A stretch of DNA of 64,000 nucleotides, from NCBI GenBank assembly GCA_036785705.1, contig JAWUZG010000027.1:4941501-5005500 (forward strand), written 5' to 3'. Origin of the DNA: Acanthornis magna. Its lineage: Eukaryota > Chordata > Aves > Passeriformes > Acanthizidae. Of the stretch, positions 1-16,740 are shown in pieces; the stretch's first letter is position 1; every line of letters begins with the position of its first letter. The notes below the pieces were generated by a model that made no database searches, had not been told where the DNA came from, and saw nothing but the letters and a program-made list of their open reading frames with translations. The translations under genes and the position numbers were made by a program.

Positions 1-1602
1 GGAATTAGTCCAAGCCCAGACCAGAAAAGCTGCAAAACATCAGAGGCAAGCAACATAAAAAAAAACACACCCAAGAATAAAACCCAGGGAAGTAGAAGAA
101 AGGGAAAAGTGCCACTCTTTTTGTTCCCATGGAGCTCATTAGTCACACTGCTCATCACAAGCAGTCAAAGGAGGGGGAACAGACCTGCAAATTAAAATGG
201 AAATGCGGTTCACTCTTTTATTCTCACTGATGCATAAAGTAAACCTGGACAATTTTTAATAGTCTTTCTTTAGTTTTAAAGAAAGAGAAGAAGGAGGCTT
301 TCTAATTTATGTCAGAAATTTGGGTCTTGGTCTCACTAGACCTGTCTGTATAACCATAAAACTAACTGGGATAAGATATCACAAAGGACCAAAATGAGAT
401 TTTTAGTCACGTCAATTTTTAAAGAGTTAATTAATTAGAGCATTTAAAGACCTGTCCGGGAAAGAGATTTTAATTAACAGTTCATCTTTCCTACCTTAGC
501 AATTAGGAAGTGAGGACACTTAAGCCCATAGCTATGAAATCAAAGAATAAAGATTGCATTTGTCATTACTACTATTTCTTAATAAACAAGTTGAAAATAC
601 ACTTCAGAACTTCCTGTCACACATCTGTCAAATCAGAAGAGAAATTAAAATAAAATCTTGTGATCTTTATAAGGCAATTTTATGGTTTATGATACTGCCA
701 CAGACACTGGTTTATCAGCATGTCTTGCTAAATACCAGATCTTCTGCATCTTCGATATATTTCTAAAATGAAACTTGATTTGCAAGTTCTTTGGTTCAAC
801 AATAACTCATTAACAAACCTTTCTCCACCAGTTTTTAGTTGGGGGACTGGAGTAGAAGGAAGAGTAAACCAAAGTAATACATAATAAGTAATAAACCACA
901 AACAATACATTCCATCAACAGAAACAGATTATTACAGAAAATTGCCCAGCTGCAGATCCTAAATCCCCTCTGTTCACAAATTCTGTAAGCCTGCTGATAC
1001 CTATGTAACCACTCAGGTTTTAGACACATGGGGAGCTGCTCTCAGCCTCCAAGACTCCAAGCCGGCACAAACTTCAATAGCTGTGGAGACAGCAACTTCT
1101 TCTCCAGGCTGGGATACATCCCCGGGATTGAAGCAGTCCAGTAAGAAGGCACTTGGGACATAACATTTATCGAGATGGACCAGAGTGGGGGTGTTAGAAG
1201 CGGGGAGACACAAGGAAGAGTTGAAACCCTGACATGGATGTCCTTGTCTCAAAAAGCCACCAGGAGGTGACCGCACCTGCAAGGCCAACACTGCATGCTG
1301 CTTCCTACCAGACATCACACTCTGACAAACACAACTGAAGGAGCAAATTCCCACTGCCTGAAGCAAGGAATATGGACTGCCATTATTATAAAAATAATAA
1401 TTATGCACTACTGTAATAATAAGAACCCACTGTACAGAGGAAAGCTGATTCTTAGAAATAAAATTATATTGCCCCCACTAATTAGTGAGACAACAAGAGA
1501 GCCCCGACTCACAAATTCTCAGTGCAGGACACAGCCCTGAGGATGCTGATCTCAGCAGACAGCAAGGGGTAGGAATTACACTCCCAGGATTGCACTTTCT
1601 CC

Positions 1603-2529
1603 CAGTCACCAGCGGCATTCCCTAGGGCTCAGTGTTGGGGCCAGTTCTCTTTAATAAACGACTTGGATGAGGGAATTGAGTGCACCCTCAGTCAGTTCTC
1701 AGATGACACCAAACCGGGTGGGAGCATTGATCTGCAACAGGGCGGGAAGGCTCTGCAGCAGATCTGGACAGGCTGGATTGATGGGCCCAGGCCATGGGAT
1801 GAGGTTCAACAGACCAAGTGTCAGTCCTGCCCCTGGGTCACAACAAGCCCTGCAGCTCCAGGCTGGGAAAGAGTGGCTGGAGAGAGCCCAGCAGGAAAGG
1901 GCTGGGGGCTGCTGGACACGAGGCCACGTGTGCCCAGGTGGACAAGAAGGCCAGTGGCACCTGGCCTGGATCAGCAATGGTGTGGCCAGCAGGACCAGGG
2001 CAGTGACTGTCCCCCTGCAGTGGACACTGGTGAGGGGCACCTCAAGAGCTGTGTCCAGTTCTGGCCCTGTCACTGCAAGATGGACTTGGAGGGGCTAGAG
2101 CGTGTCCAGAGAAGGGAACAGAGCTGAGGAAGGGTCTGGAGCACAACTCTGATGAGAAGAAGCTGAGGGAAGTGGGAAAAAGGAGGCTCAGGGGGACCTT
2201 CTTGCTCTCTACAACTCCCTGACAGCTCCCTGCAGCCAGGGGGAATTCGGGCTCTGCTCCCAAGGAACAAGACAAGAGGACAAGAGGAAACAGCCTCAAG
2301 TTGTCCCAGAGGAGGTTTAGATTGGATATTAGGAAAAATTTCTTCAGGGTGGTCAGGCATTGGACCAGCTGCCCAAGGAAGTGCTGGGAGTGACCATCCC
2401 TGGAAGCATTCAAAAAACGTGCGGATGTGGCACCTGGAGGCATGGTTTAGTGGTGAACATGGCAATGCTGGGTTAGGGTTGGAGTCCATGATCTCAGAGG
2501 TCTTTTTCAAACTTAATGATTCTATGATC
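1603..2529 (+). mobile_element. CR1 LINE, 3' end with remnant of ORF2 (reverse transcriptase)
   Basis: The longest CR1 copy in the window (about 930 bp), 5'-truncated inside ORF2. The start reads as the RT segment 'GPVLFN...INDLDEGIECTLSQFSDDT', with the family's FADDT catalytic box degraded to FSDDT. It runs through the typical [15 protein letters not shown] 3' region and ends with ATGATTCTATGATC. Indels break the frame, so the copy is dead. It lies in CCND2 intron 3, opposite to the gene's direction. Confidence 0.93.
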
Positions 2530-4131
2530 AAAATAATTTTCATGTTTACCTCACGTGGATTTAGGCAAACACACGTAAGGGATAATCACACTGCTAAGCT
2601 GGGAAGCAACTTCCATGTTTGATCTTTGGACTTACCAAACCGTCTCTCACTTATGCATAGGAACTATGGAGAGCAATTGACTTTCCATACTTTTCCCCTC
2701 CTTGTCCTGAGTTTTGGGAAGGGTGTAGTAAAAAGATGATGCAGGGAGGTCCCATGTCCAGCCAGGCAGGGCAGGCTGAGTGAAGGACAGAACTCCACCT
2801 GCCCTCTGAAATTCCTTGCCTTGCATCATGACCTCCAGGTTATCTGAACACCAGTGTTCTCGTGGCAGATTTTAGATCCACTCCCAGAAACTGTCTTCCT
2901 AGGAAGCTGAATAAAGAGTCACAGTGTCCCTGCCAATTAGCACTGCTGTAGGTCTGCTTCCACGTGGGGTCACATGCGAACATTTCTATGCCCAATAACC
3001 TTGTTAGCTCCCTTAATGTCATTCATAATGCAAATGAGACAGCGGGCGAATGGCCAGAGGCCCAGAGTGACTAAAGCTCAGCATCCAGAAAGTCTTACAT
3101 TGCCTCTAGCTCTAAACTAACTTCCCTCCATAACAAGCACCATAAACTTGGCTATCAAAGCTACACATGCCCAGTCTTTGTTGTACAACAGGCAGCGATT
3201 TGTATCACTGGCTTCTATTTTTAGCATATTAATTAACTACTGAAACTGGTGAGGCAAGTGTCTCCAACTGGAGAGTGTGGCACCATTGTCTGAAGTCATC
3301 ACCTCATCTTGAGCTATTGAAAATCATGGCAGTGACCCGCCTGCTGATATGAATTTAACCTGACATGCCCACAAAGGAATGGGGGGTGGTGCACCAATTT
3401 GGTGCACATGGTTCTCCACATCACTCTGGACCCTATTAGTGTGGAAAGAGCTCATTGAAAGAAAAGAAGCCACATTGTGCTGGGCCACCTAGAGGGTTGA
3501 ATAGAAAAGGCTGAGGAAAAGAGCAGGCAGCGCAATAAAGGCCATAATTAACATATTTCCATATTCAAGCAAAGCAATAACTACGTGAAATGTTTGTCAA
3601 GGTGCAACGAAAGCATAAATATTAAGTACCGTATCTGAGGGGATGCAGAACCGCCCTCTGAGTCTCTAAAATTCCATTGAGAAATTCAAAACAAGCTTTT
3701 TATGTGCTATTTTCAATTTTAAACCTCTATCTCTGCTTCTCCCATGACAACAAGAGAAGCCCTGCCATCCTCACTCAGTTTTCACCCAGGTAATACTGCC
3801 CCCCCAGAACTAGGTCAAAAATTTGCCCTGAGATTTGAAAAGACAAAAGCAGGGCAGGAGCAGGCAGAGAGAACCTAAAAATGTGAGTTGCAACACATGT
3901 TTGTACTGCAAATTCTTGTAGGAGATGATGAAACCTGAACTACAGAGGAAATTTTATAGAAAGCACTTCTTACTGGACATCTGGAATTTTCTAAAAAGCA
4001 CTTCTCCCTGAACACCTGAAGCAAAGCTGAGGGCTAAACCCTTCTGTGTGCAAACTTGGTTAAGGAGCATCCAGAGCCTGCATCAAAAGCATGGCTCTGA
4101 CTCTTAACTTTATTGTGATTTATAGATTTAT

Positions 4132-4185
4132 AGTTGGGCTCGATGATCTCAGAGGTCTTTTCCAACCTTGTAATTGATTGTGTGA
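4132..4185 (+). mobile_element. CR1 3'-tail fragment
   Basis: A short relic containing 'GATGATCTCAGAGGTCTTTT', 'CCAACCTTG' and a degenerate octamer tail. It is about 54 bp of the CR1 3' end. Confidence 0.8.
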
Positions 4186-7100
4186 TCATGCCATTCCATG
4201 GGAAAAGTACAAAAGAGTCTCATTAAAAGTTAGGGAAGCAGTGCCACAGGCACAAGAAGCAGCGCGTGGTCTATATGAATCTGAGCACACAAACACTTCA
4301 GGGAAGACACTGAGTTGTTAAAAAGCACAGCTTGCTTTACTTTCTATTCCCAGGCAATAAACACTAGAAACCATCCCATTCCCACTTTAGTATTGCCTAC
4401 TTCCTAAATGACCTCAAAAACAAGGGACCAGCCCTGCACAACCCCACTGACTGCAGCGCTGCAAATAAAAAAAGGCAGTGCAAGAAACAGCGCCCTTTGA
4501 AACACAGCCACCTGTGGAGCAGCCAGAGTCATCATGCAAATTCAGGGTACCCTGAACCTGTCCCCCACTTTCAGCCTGGAGCTGGCACAGCCAGGGCATG
4601 AGGAAGCTTTTCTGCCAGTGCAGCACACGTAATCCATGTCAGGGTTCCAGGGCTGTGAGCACCACGGCTGAGCTGTTTTGCTGGCTCTCTCCCAGTCCAG
4701 TGGTCTTCACTACCTGCAAGCCACAAAAATGCAAGGCTGACAGTGAGTCCAAAGCAGGAGGGAAATGGAGGAAGGAACCCAGAGAGGTCTTGCAAGCGGA
4801 AGCCTTAACTTGCAGCCAACAAATAAAACTGTCGGAAGAAAAAGAGCTACTAACAAATACCCAGGCTGAATGTGCTTGGTGTGACAAAGTCAGGTGGGGG
4901 AACTCTACTGTCTCACAATAACCCATGTTACTGCTCTGGCTGCTGGTTGGGGTTTTTGAGCAGCCAGTTTTCATCTCTATAATTTGATAGATATTTATTT
5001 TCAGAGTTGCAACCACTGAGTTGGATGGAAGAGGAAACTCTGTATTAAGGAAGCTAATTCCTCCCAAGGTGGGCGGAAAACAAGGGAAGAAAAAAGGTAC
5101 ACTACCTCCATCAGAAAAACAGGTATTGATACACTAAAATTACACAGGTAATGGTCACAGCCAGCCTCAGACTTCACCCAGCCAATGGCTGTACTATGAA
5201 GACAAGCATGAATCTATATATAACCAACTAAGTTTAAAAGAAAAGTCTAAGATAAACAATGGAAGTAGTAAATTTAATTCTTGTCTGCTTTGATCCAAAT
5301 GTAACTCTAGGGTCAGTGTGCTACTCTTTTCTTTCTAATGCAGTTGGTTGTATCTGCATTGGCCATCTTCTTCTCTTGCTCTTGTATTTCTCCAAGACAC
5401 TGCAAATTTTCCTCACGTTAACTATTTATGCTTTTAAAGGCAAAACCAGATGACTCTTCAGCCCTTCAAACCAAACACAAAACTGTCAAGTAAACCAAAA
5501 TGCAGACATCCTTCCATCCTTTGAGTAGGTGGGAGGGCAGACATCTAATTCTGTTCCTGGGCTACAGCAAAGCAAACAGCATTTGGCCTTAAAACAAATG
5601 GGTCTGAAGTACCCTAAATGTTAATGCTTCATCACAACCATCCACTAGAGGTAAAGACACAGAAACACACTGAACAACCTATGGAACATAGATGAGCCCT
5701 CACAACAATATGGTCATGAGCTGATGGTAAATACTATTTCTGAACAACTGTTTGCACTGGTTGTTATTTGCACTTATGCTACACCTTGCTAACCAAGGAA
5801 GGATTAGGATGATGTTAGTGCCTGAACCACCAAAATGTCAGAACTGCATCTGGTAGAAAGAAGGACAACTCCTCTGGCAGCTCTGGAGCGATGCCAGCTC
5901 GTATCAGCACGTGCTCTCTTTCTCCACTGCCTTCCACCTCATGTTGCCAGCTTGACTGGTCATGAAACATTCCCCAGGCCCTGACTACTTGCTGATGGCA
6001 CTTCCTTGATTCTTGTGGCTCCTTTTTGCTGGAAAGCTCAATATACTGGTATGACCTGCCTCTCCTTGGGACAAGCAAAATTGTTCTTTTGTTTAGCAAT
6101 AAATTAACGCAGATTATTCTTTCTTCTGCTATGCAAGAAGTATTCATGCAAACACCGCCACTTTGCAACATGTATTTAATTTCCTAAGACGTTAATTTAC
6201 ACAATGAAGCCCCTGCAGACTTCTTTCTTTCCCTTTGCAAAGAACAGGCCCCAAATAAAACTTGTGCCACGCTTTGCAAGTACAGACCCCAGTAACTTGC
6301 ACTGGATGAAAAGGGGATGCAGAGTAGAATTGCCCAGCAGGAATTCTGAGGACCAAACAGGCCTCATGCTGTGTGGTTACCCTGCAGATCACTGCTGGGC
6401 TTGTGGGCCTCATCTCGCAGTCTTTGCTCAAACAACACTCCCATTGACTTCCACAGAACTTCTGTCAGAAGAAGGATGCAGGATTTGGCCCAGAAGTTAG
6501 AAAAAGCCTTCTCAGCTTTCAAGCGTAAATGATTAATGTTCCAGAAACAGTGGGCAGAGGTTTGGCACACTTGTGCGAAACTGACTTAAAGCCGAAATTT
6601 TCCTGTTCTTTCTCAGCCTGTGTGCTGACACAGGCCCTGAAAGCCACTGGTCTGAGATGCTGTATCCATCATGGGCACGTCTCACCTGCCACAGGACTCA
6701 GCTGAGGCACGCAAGAGACCCTGCAAAAGATTAGGTCCAGGGTTTAACACAAGCTGCCTTCTATCTCTGCAAGTCTGTAAAGGTTTTTGCTTCCAAGTTT
6801 TGCCTGACACTCAACTAAAATCCTGCAAAGCTCCTCATGGAGGTTTCTGTCTCCATTACAGCTTGTCTTTCTGAAAGCCTGTCATGCACAGGCTGCCCTC
6901 CCTCAAAAACCATTCCCTTACAGGCTCTCACATAAAAAAGGGGTATCCTGCACCAAAGTTGTAGCATGTACAGCCTCTGAGAGCGTAACACAAGGAAGCT
7001 GCTGTGCATCCGTGACTGAACAGGCTGCAAGAAGAAATTATGAGCATGCTGAAGTAAAAGGAAATAATGCCTGGTTCTCTTTCCCAGCAGCGTGGCAGGC

Positions 7101-7357
7101 TCTGCACACAACTCTGTAACCACTGCCCTCTCCCACTCCTTCCAGCAGTGATTCCCTGGCTTGAAGCTCAGCACAGACGAATGGCCAACCACTGAGAAAC
7201 CTTTTCCAAGCTGTGCAGTGCTGTGTGAAAAGACAGAGGAACAAAGGGTGCAGAGCAGCCAAGAGATGGCAGAGTGGAAAAGCAACATGATGCCAGTGAG
7301 CAAAACAAGGATGATCTCCACCGGGCACACAGATAAACAGGAACCTTCCATGCTGAA

Positions 7358-7745
7358 GAATTACAGAGTCCTTAGGGCTGGAAGGGACCTCTGAAGATCA
7401 CCCAGTCCAACCCCCTGCCAAGGCAGGGTCACCTGGAGCAGCTGACACAGCAATGTGTCCAGGAGGGTTTGGAATGTCCCCAGAGAAGGACTCCAGGCTC
7501 TCTCTGGGCAGCTGCTCCAGAACTCTGCCACCCTCAATGCAAAGAAATTCTTCCTCGTGTTGAGGTAGAACTTCTTTTGTTTTAGTTTACGGCCATTGCT
7601 CCTTGTTCTGTCACTGGGCTCCTCTGGAAAGAGCCTGGCACCATCCTCTGACACCCCTTGGAGATATTAATATGCATTAATGAGTTCCCCTCTCAGTCTT
7701 CTCCAGACTAACCAGGCCTACCTCCCACAGTCCCTTTTCATAAGA
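7358..7745 (-). mobile_element. CR1 LINE fragment
   Basis: Reverse-complement CR1 3' end: tail side at 7358 (ATTACAGAGTCCTTAGGGCT), then 'CCAGTCCAACCCCCTGCC', 'GAAATTCTTCCTCGTGTTGA' and 'CTCCTTGTTCTGTCACTGGG'. It belongs to the same subfamily as the copy at 30552-30828. It is inserted in CCND2 intron 3, in the gene's own orientation. Confidence 0.93.
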
Positions 7746-10700
7746 AAGAAGCAGTAAGCACCACTTAAGGCCTCAAATACATCCTCTTTGCACCTGGAAA
7801 ATTCAGAAGCCTTCTGAAGGAGATTTTGGCTTGCATGGGGAGGCACCAGTGGGATGAGAAAACAAATGACATGGTGACAGACCAGGCTATGCCAGTGCAC
7901 AGTGCCCATCTATGCACTCTTACTATGGAGTGAGCAAGGCAACTGGAGGGAAATGCCACTTCCATGCCCTCCTCATGGAGAAGGAGACTCCTGAAACCAG
8001 TGTGAGTGCAGAGCAATAAAAGAAATCTCTTTATTCAGGAACAAGCTTCTGTCCTGCTCAGCAGCTGCATGTTCTGATAGGACCAAGGGCAAAGAGGGAG
8101 ACATTCCAGTTCCGGTCACGCTCATGTGAATCATTAATCACTGCAAGGATTGGGGAGAGGCCGTGGGTTTATATCCACGCAGCTTGTTTCAGGAACTGGG
8201 CTCAAAATAAAGGCAGAGAAATGGAGAAAGTGCCAAAGTGACCAAACATGACTAAAAGGAATATGCAAAAGAACGGAATGACACCACCTTCTGTGGAACA
8301 TTGAAATGGAAAGGAGAACAGGGATGAGTATCACAGTGATCCTACACATCCAGTGCAACACCCTCTAACTGTTCATGGGTGCTTATCTCTTCATTTGCTG
8401 ACACAAAGCCAGCTCTGTACAGGCAGGGAACACCTGGGAATTTCTGGTACACCGTTTTTGCTGGAAAATTAAAATGGAGCAGTTGGTGAAGAAGAACTAA
8501 GGCTAGGGGAGGAAAGTTCAAAATATGCCAGATTTTGCATGATACACTACAGAAGAAAAAGTACTTGAAAACAGAGGAAGCTGTGCTGAGATGAATCAGA
8601 AAATAAGAAGAGATTCACTGCTGTGCTCTAGACCAGAGCTGTTAGCCACGCAGCAAGGTCAGGTCTGGGAATAGTAAAGAGTCAAACTTAGGCTAAAAAC
8701 ACACATGGGGAGCAAGGGAAGAGGGAGCCACATGTCATAGGAGGTCCTATTGCTGAAAGAAAGCAAATGAGGAAATGAAACACCAGGCTTAACCCAGGCT
8801 GGCAGAGAGCAGCGGCTCTGAGGGAGAAAGAAGAAATACAGCGGCCAATGAGAGCTCTGCAACAAACAGGACAAGAAAAGGAAATGACAACTGGATCTGG
8901 AAGGAAGTCTGATGAGAAGGGGCTTTTCTTCAAAGAGTGGTAGTGAAAGGGAAATACTGTAGTAACAACAACATTTCCATAATGGAAACTGAGGTAGCAC
9001 TTCACTGGTAAAGTGGGAATGTGGTACTGGGGGCCTGGGTAAGATCTCTGCTTTCAAAATGACAAAGAGTTGTGGGTCCTATTCAAATCTACACAGTGGC
9101 CTGTGAACAACAGGATGAGAAGAAAATAAAATCTCCAGCCAGCACTACGGTGCCCTCACTTTTGGGAAGCTCTGTACTCAGCAATTATGTCTTTAATGAG
9201 AAGAAACTCTTGACTTGTTGCCTCTTTAAACTTTATACAAAGGACTTCATTTCATGCATTGGAGACATATAACAGGAGAGGCAGATCACACAGCGGACAC
9301 ACACAAGGAAACTGCATGACTGAGTTGAGGGCTAGAAAGGGGGCATGGGTTTGGATCTCAGTAAAAGGTCTTCTAGAGTATGGAGCTAAGCATCAAATAA
9401 TTCATGGAGTGGTAAGAAGCCATGGACTTTGGAGTGTACATCATGGCCCACAGTCTTGCAATGGTTTGGTTATACAGAAAACTTCAAGGGCAAAGGATTA
9501 TAGACCAGATTTTGAAAAATTAAATCATAATGAAATTCTAGGGCACTCAAAAAAATGTGCTGGATCAAAAAAAAAACAAAACAAAAGCAAAACAAAACGC
9601 TATTGTAGGAAGTCAAAGCAACAAAAGAGTAGGAAGATTGCCTGGTTGGGAAGGCAACATGGAGGTATATTGGAGTTTGATGACTGATGGTGTGAAGATC
9701 CAGGAAAATGTCCATGGGAAAGACCATCTTTTTCATAACAGAAAAGGCAGAACAGTGAATCCTGCGTAAGGTGAGAAGGCAAAGAAGGCAAAACTGATCC
9801 AACAGATTAACCCTAAAGTAAAAAGCTAATTAGTCCCAAGTGTCTGACGAATTACCAAGAGTGATCCTGTAGAATTTGAGCAATATTTCTATTAAGTCCT
9901 GTGGTCTTTGGGCTGAGAAGGATCATGCAGCAGTGGGAAAAGAAGGGAAAGCCTGAGCAACCAGAAAGTCAATTACCCTAAAACAGGCCATATACAAATC
10001 TCTAAAACAGATCAACTGAGGTAGGAAGAATTGGCCAATATTGTAAAAGCAGTCACTACATCTTAAACACCAAGAAGCAGACATTCAAACCTAAAAGCTG
10101 CACCCAGTTTTCCTTTCCCCTCTGCAAACACACAGGCAGAACAGTTCCAATCACAAAGGACTGGGTACGTCACTGAGCCATCCACTACTTGATAATTACT
10201 CTGGAAAACACTGCATGCTGTTTATCTGCTCCAGGTCTAGCTTCTAAAAAGTGGTCTTACCATTAACACTTTGGATTAAAATTCAGTACACTTATTTTGT
10301 GTATTTATAATAAGTATATTCATTTTGTAAAAGTCACCGAGGGAAGAAAAACTCAAACAACAGAACAACACACAAACAACATACAAACAAAACTCAGTGT
10401 TTTGCAGACAGGTCAAAACTAAAAAGCCTCTCTCCCACAGAAGCAATTACTCTCATCTAAATCTTCAGAAACTGTGTTCAGCCATACGACAAAAAGGATG
10501 TGTAATGGTTCCCTACAAAACAGATTAGTTTCAGTGCTTTCCTGAAGTGAAGTTAGGAAAGAATCAAAATGTCTTTCAAAAAAAAAGTAATTACCTTCTA
10601 AATTGTCATTCTGTGTGCTTCGGGGATGTAGTGATATCACATAAATGTTAGAATACACAATTTTACTTTTCATCTGGACAGAGATCACTTAATGAACAGT

Positions 10701-11095
10701 TTATGAACACATTCATGCAATGCATTAGCTCAATACATTTTGGGCTAATGTGCCATAGCAGCTTCTGTATTTTGAGCTGTCCTTACAAATGATCCATGGC
10801 CCTCTAAGAGAAGTAGGGAATGGGCAAAACAAAAACCAGGATGGTCTAATCCAGTCTTAAAAGATTTCACTGCAAAAGCACCACACACATCAGCTGCACT
10901 ACAGGTCACTACTGCAAGAATTCTATTCTTACAAAGTTTTGGGGCCTGATGCACAACACCCTTTGCAAACCGTCCCATGGGATTCAGCTGTTCTTCCTGC
11001 ATTGTGTAAGGATGGAGGGGATGATGCACCACCAGGAACAAATCTGCCCTTCCAACCACACCAGCAGCAGCAGCAGCCAGAGCAGCTCAGCCTAC

Positions 11096-15495
<4,400 letters not shown>

Positions 15496-15540
15496 GTTTC
15501 CAAAGAGATCTCCCTCTTTCTCAGATGGGAAAGGTTTTTT

Positions 15541-15542
<2 letters not shown>

Positions 15543-15582
<40 letters not shown>
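15543..15582 (-). repeat. A40 homopolymer in the CCND2 leader (T40 on the plus strand)
   Basis: Forty uninterrupted T on the plus strand read as A40 in transcript sense, starting 48 bp upstream of the CCND2 ATG. If transcription begins further upstream it would lie in the 5' UTR. Homopolymer length from assembly is unreliable. Confidence 0.85.
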
Positions 15583-15583
<1 letters not shown>

Positions 15584-16666
15584 GCTGGGGGGAAGGGGGT
15601 GGGGAAAGGAGTGGGGTAAAGGAGGAGGGGTAGGTGGGTGGGAGGAAGACAGCAGGGTTTTCCAGCTCTCTCCTGCCTCCCTTGAAGGTTGTCTCTCTCT
15701 TGATTTCTAGCTTAAAGTTGAAGCGAAGTGACGCAACTGGCCAGGGCAGGCAGTTCTCTCTCTTGTTATTATGGAGAACAGCAGCTGGTCAGACGTAACA
15801 TCAAACGCTTTCTTTTTTTTTACCCTCTCTATAAACTAACAAGAAACCAGGAGGCCCTCGTATAGGGACACACACACACACAAATGACAGTTCTTTTTCT
15901 TCCTTCCAGCAACCAAATTAAATCCGCTCCACACTTTCCTTCTGCGGGAGCCCGTCCCGATCAGTTTCCCTCTCCTCATTGCAAGAAATTATGGGCATCC
16001 CTCGGTACCGACCCAGAGGGAGAAGTATGAAATGCCCTGGCACAGCAGGGTGCCAGATCCATGTGTCGCTCTCCCTGCTGCGGCACCCCCTTAACCTGCG
16101 GCCGAAGGGGGACAGAGCTCCCCGCTAACAGCAAGCCCCCAAAAAAACCCCTGAGGGGTGTGGGTTCCGCGGCGTCTTCGGGGTGAAATCTCACAACTAC
16201 CACGCTACTTCTTCCGGCACACATTCGTGCCCCGAGCAGGCGAATCGCCTTAGCGCTGCATGGCCACAACTGATACAACTTTCTAGGAAACGCAGCGGAG
16301 GAGGGAGGGAGGAGGGACGGAAGGAGGAGGCAGAAAGGTTGGCTGAGGGGGAGGAGGGAGGTGAGAGGAGTTATGTCTCGCACAGGGTGACTTCCACCTC
16401 GCTCGCACTTTGCCGGCATTCGCTCCCCGCCTGCAAAATGTGTCAACTTTGCTCAGTCTGTGCCGGCTGCGGCGGAGCGGAGGCTCCCGAAGGGGAACGC
16501 GCTGCCGGGAGCGGCCGCTGCTCCGCGGGGCGCGGACTCCGCGTAGCAGCCGCGCCACAGCCCCCTGGCCACGGCCGGCGCGGAGGGGGGGTCGGGGGCA
16601 GTGGGCACGGAATTACCGCCTTAAAAGAGCGAGCGGGGACTTCGGGGCGCCGCTTCCCCTCCCGCT

Positions 16667-16740
16667 ATTTGCATAGCCAATAGCTCTGGGGCTCTTGCCG
16701 CTGCGCGCTGATTGTTACCGGGCAGATTATATTTTAAGGG
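16667..16740 (+). promoter_or_regulatory. Octamer / CCAAT / TATA-like array, oriented away from CCND2
   Basis: On the plus strand, ATTTGCAT (16667-16674) is followed by CCAAT (16677-16681) and, about 45 bp later, by a TATA-like ATTATATTTTAA (16726-16737). Order and spacing resemble a classical core promoter firing rightward, which would be divergent from CCND2. No downstream coding exon is evident, so the product would be a noncoding or unstable divergent RNA. Inverted use for CCND2 itself is possible but the spacing fits less well. Confidence 0.4.

Larger units (their letters stand above)
1..11095 (-). other. CCND2: CCND2 intron 3 (partial)
   Basis: All sequence left of the exon-3 donor at 11095 is read as intron 3. 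I looked on the minus strand for the conserved exon-4 words (F-A-M-Y-P-P-S, I-T-N-T-D-V) and did not find them, so the intron is probably at least 11.1 kb. It contains three CR1 fragments (1603-2529, 4132-4185, 7358-7745). The blocks 1-1602, 2530-4131, 4186-7357 and 7746-11095 are moderately AT-rich and contain no gene, RNA or repeat that I can recognise. Assignment to this intron depends on exon 4 lying outside the window. Confidence 0.75.

Noticed and set aside
1663..2127. Open frame in the 1603-2529 CR1 as a live reverse transcriptase
   Set aside because: It covers only a fragment, the catalytic box is altered to FSDDT and the frame breaks; it is a dead LINE relic.
6815..7351. A 178-codon minus-strand open frame in intron 3
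   Set aside because: No recognisable domain, no splice context and ordinary base composition; consistent with chance.
8960..9040. A GGAAACTGAGG word suggesting another reverse MIR
   Set aside because: Only the single word matches; neighbouring MIR words are absent.
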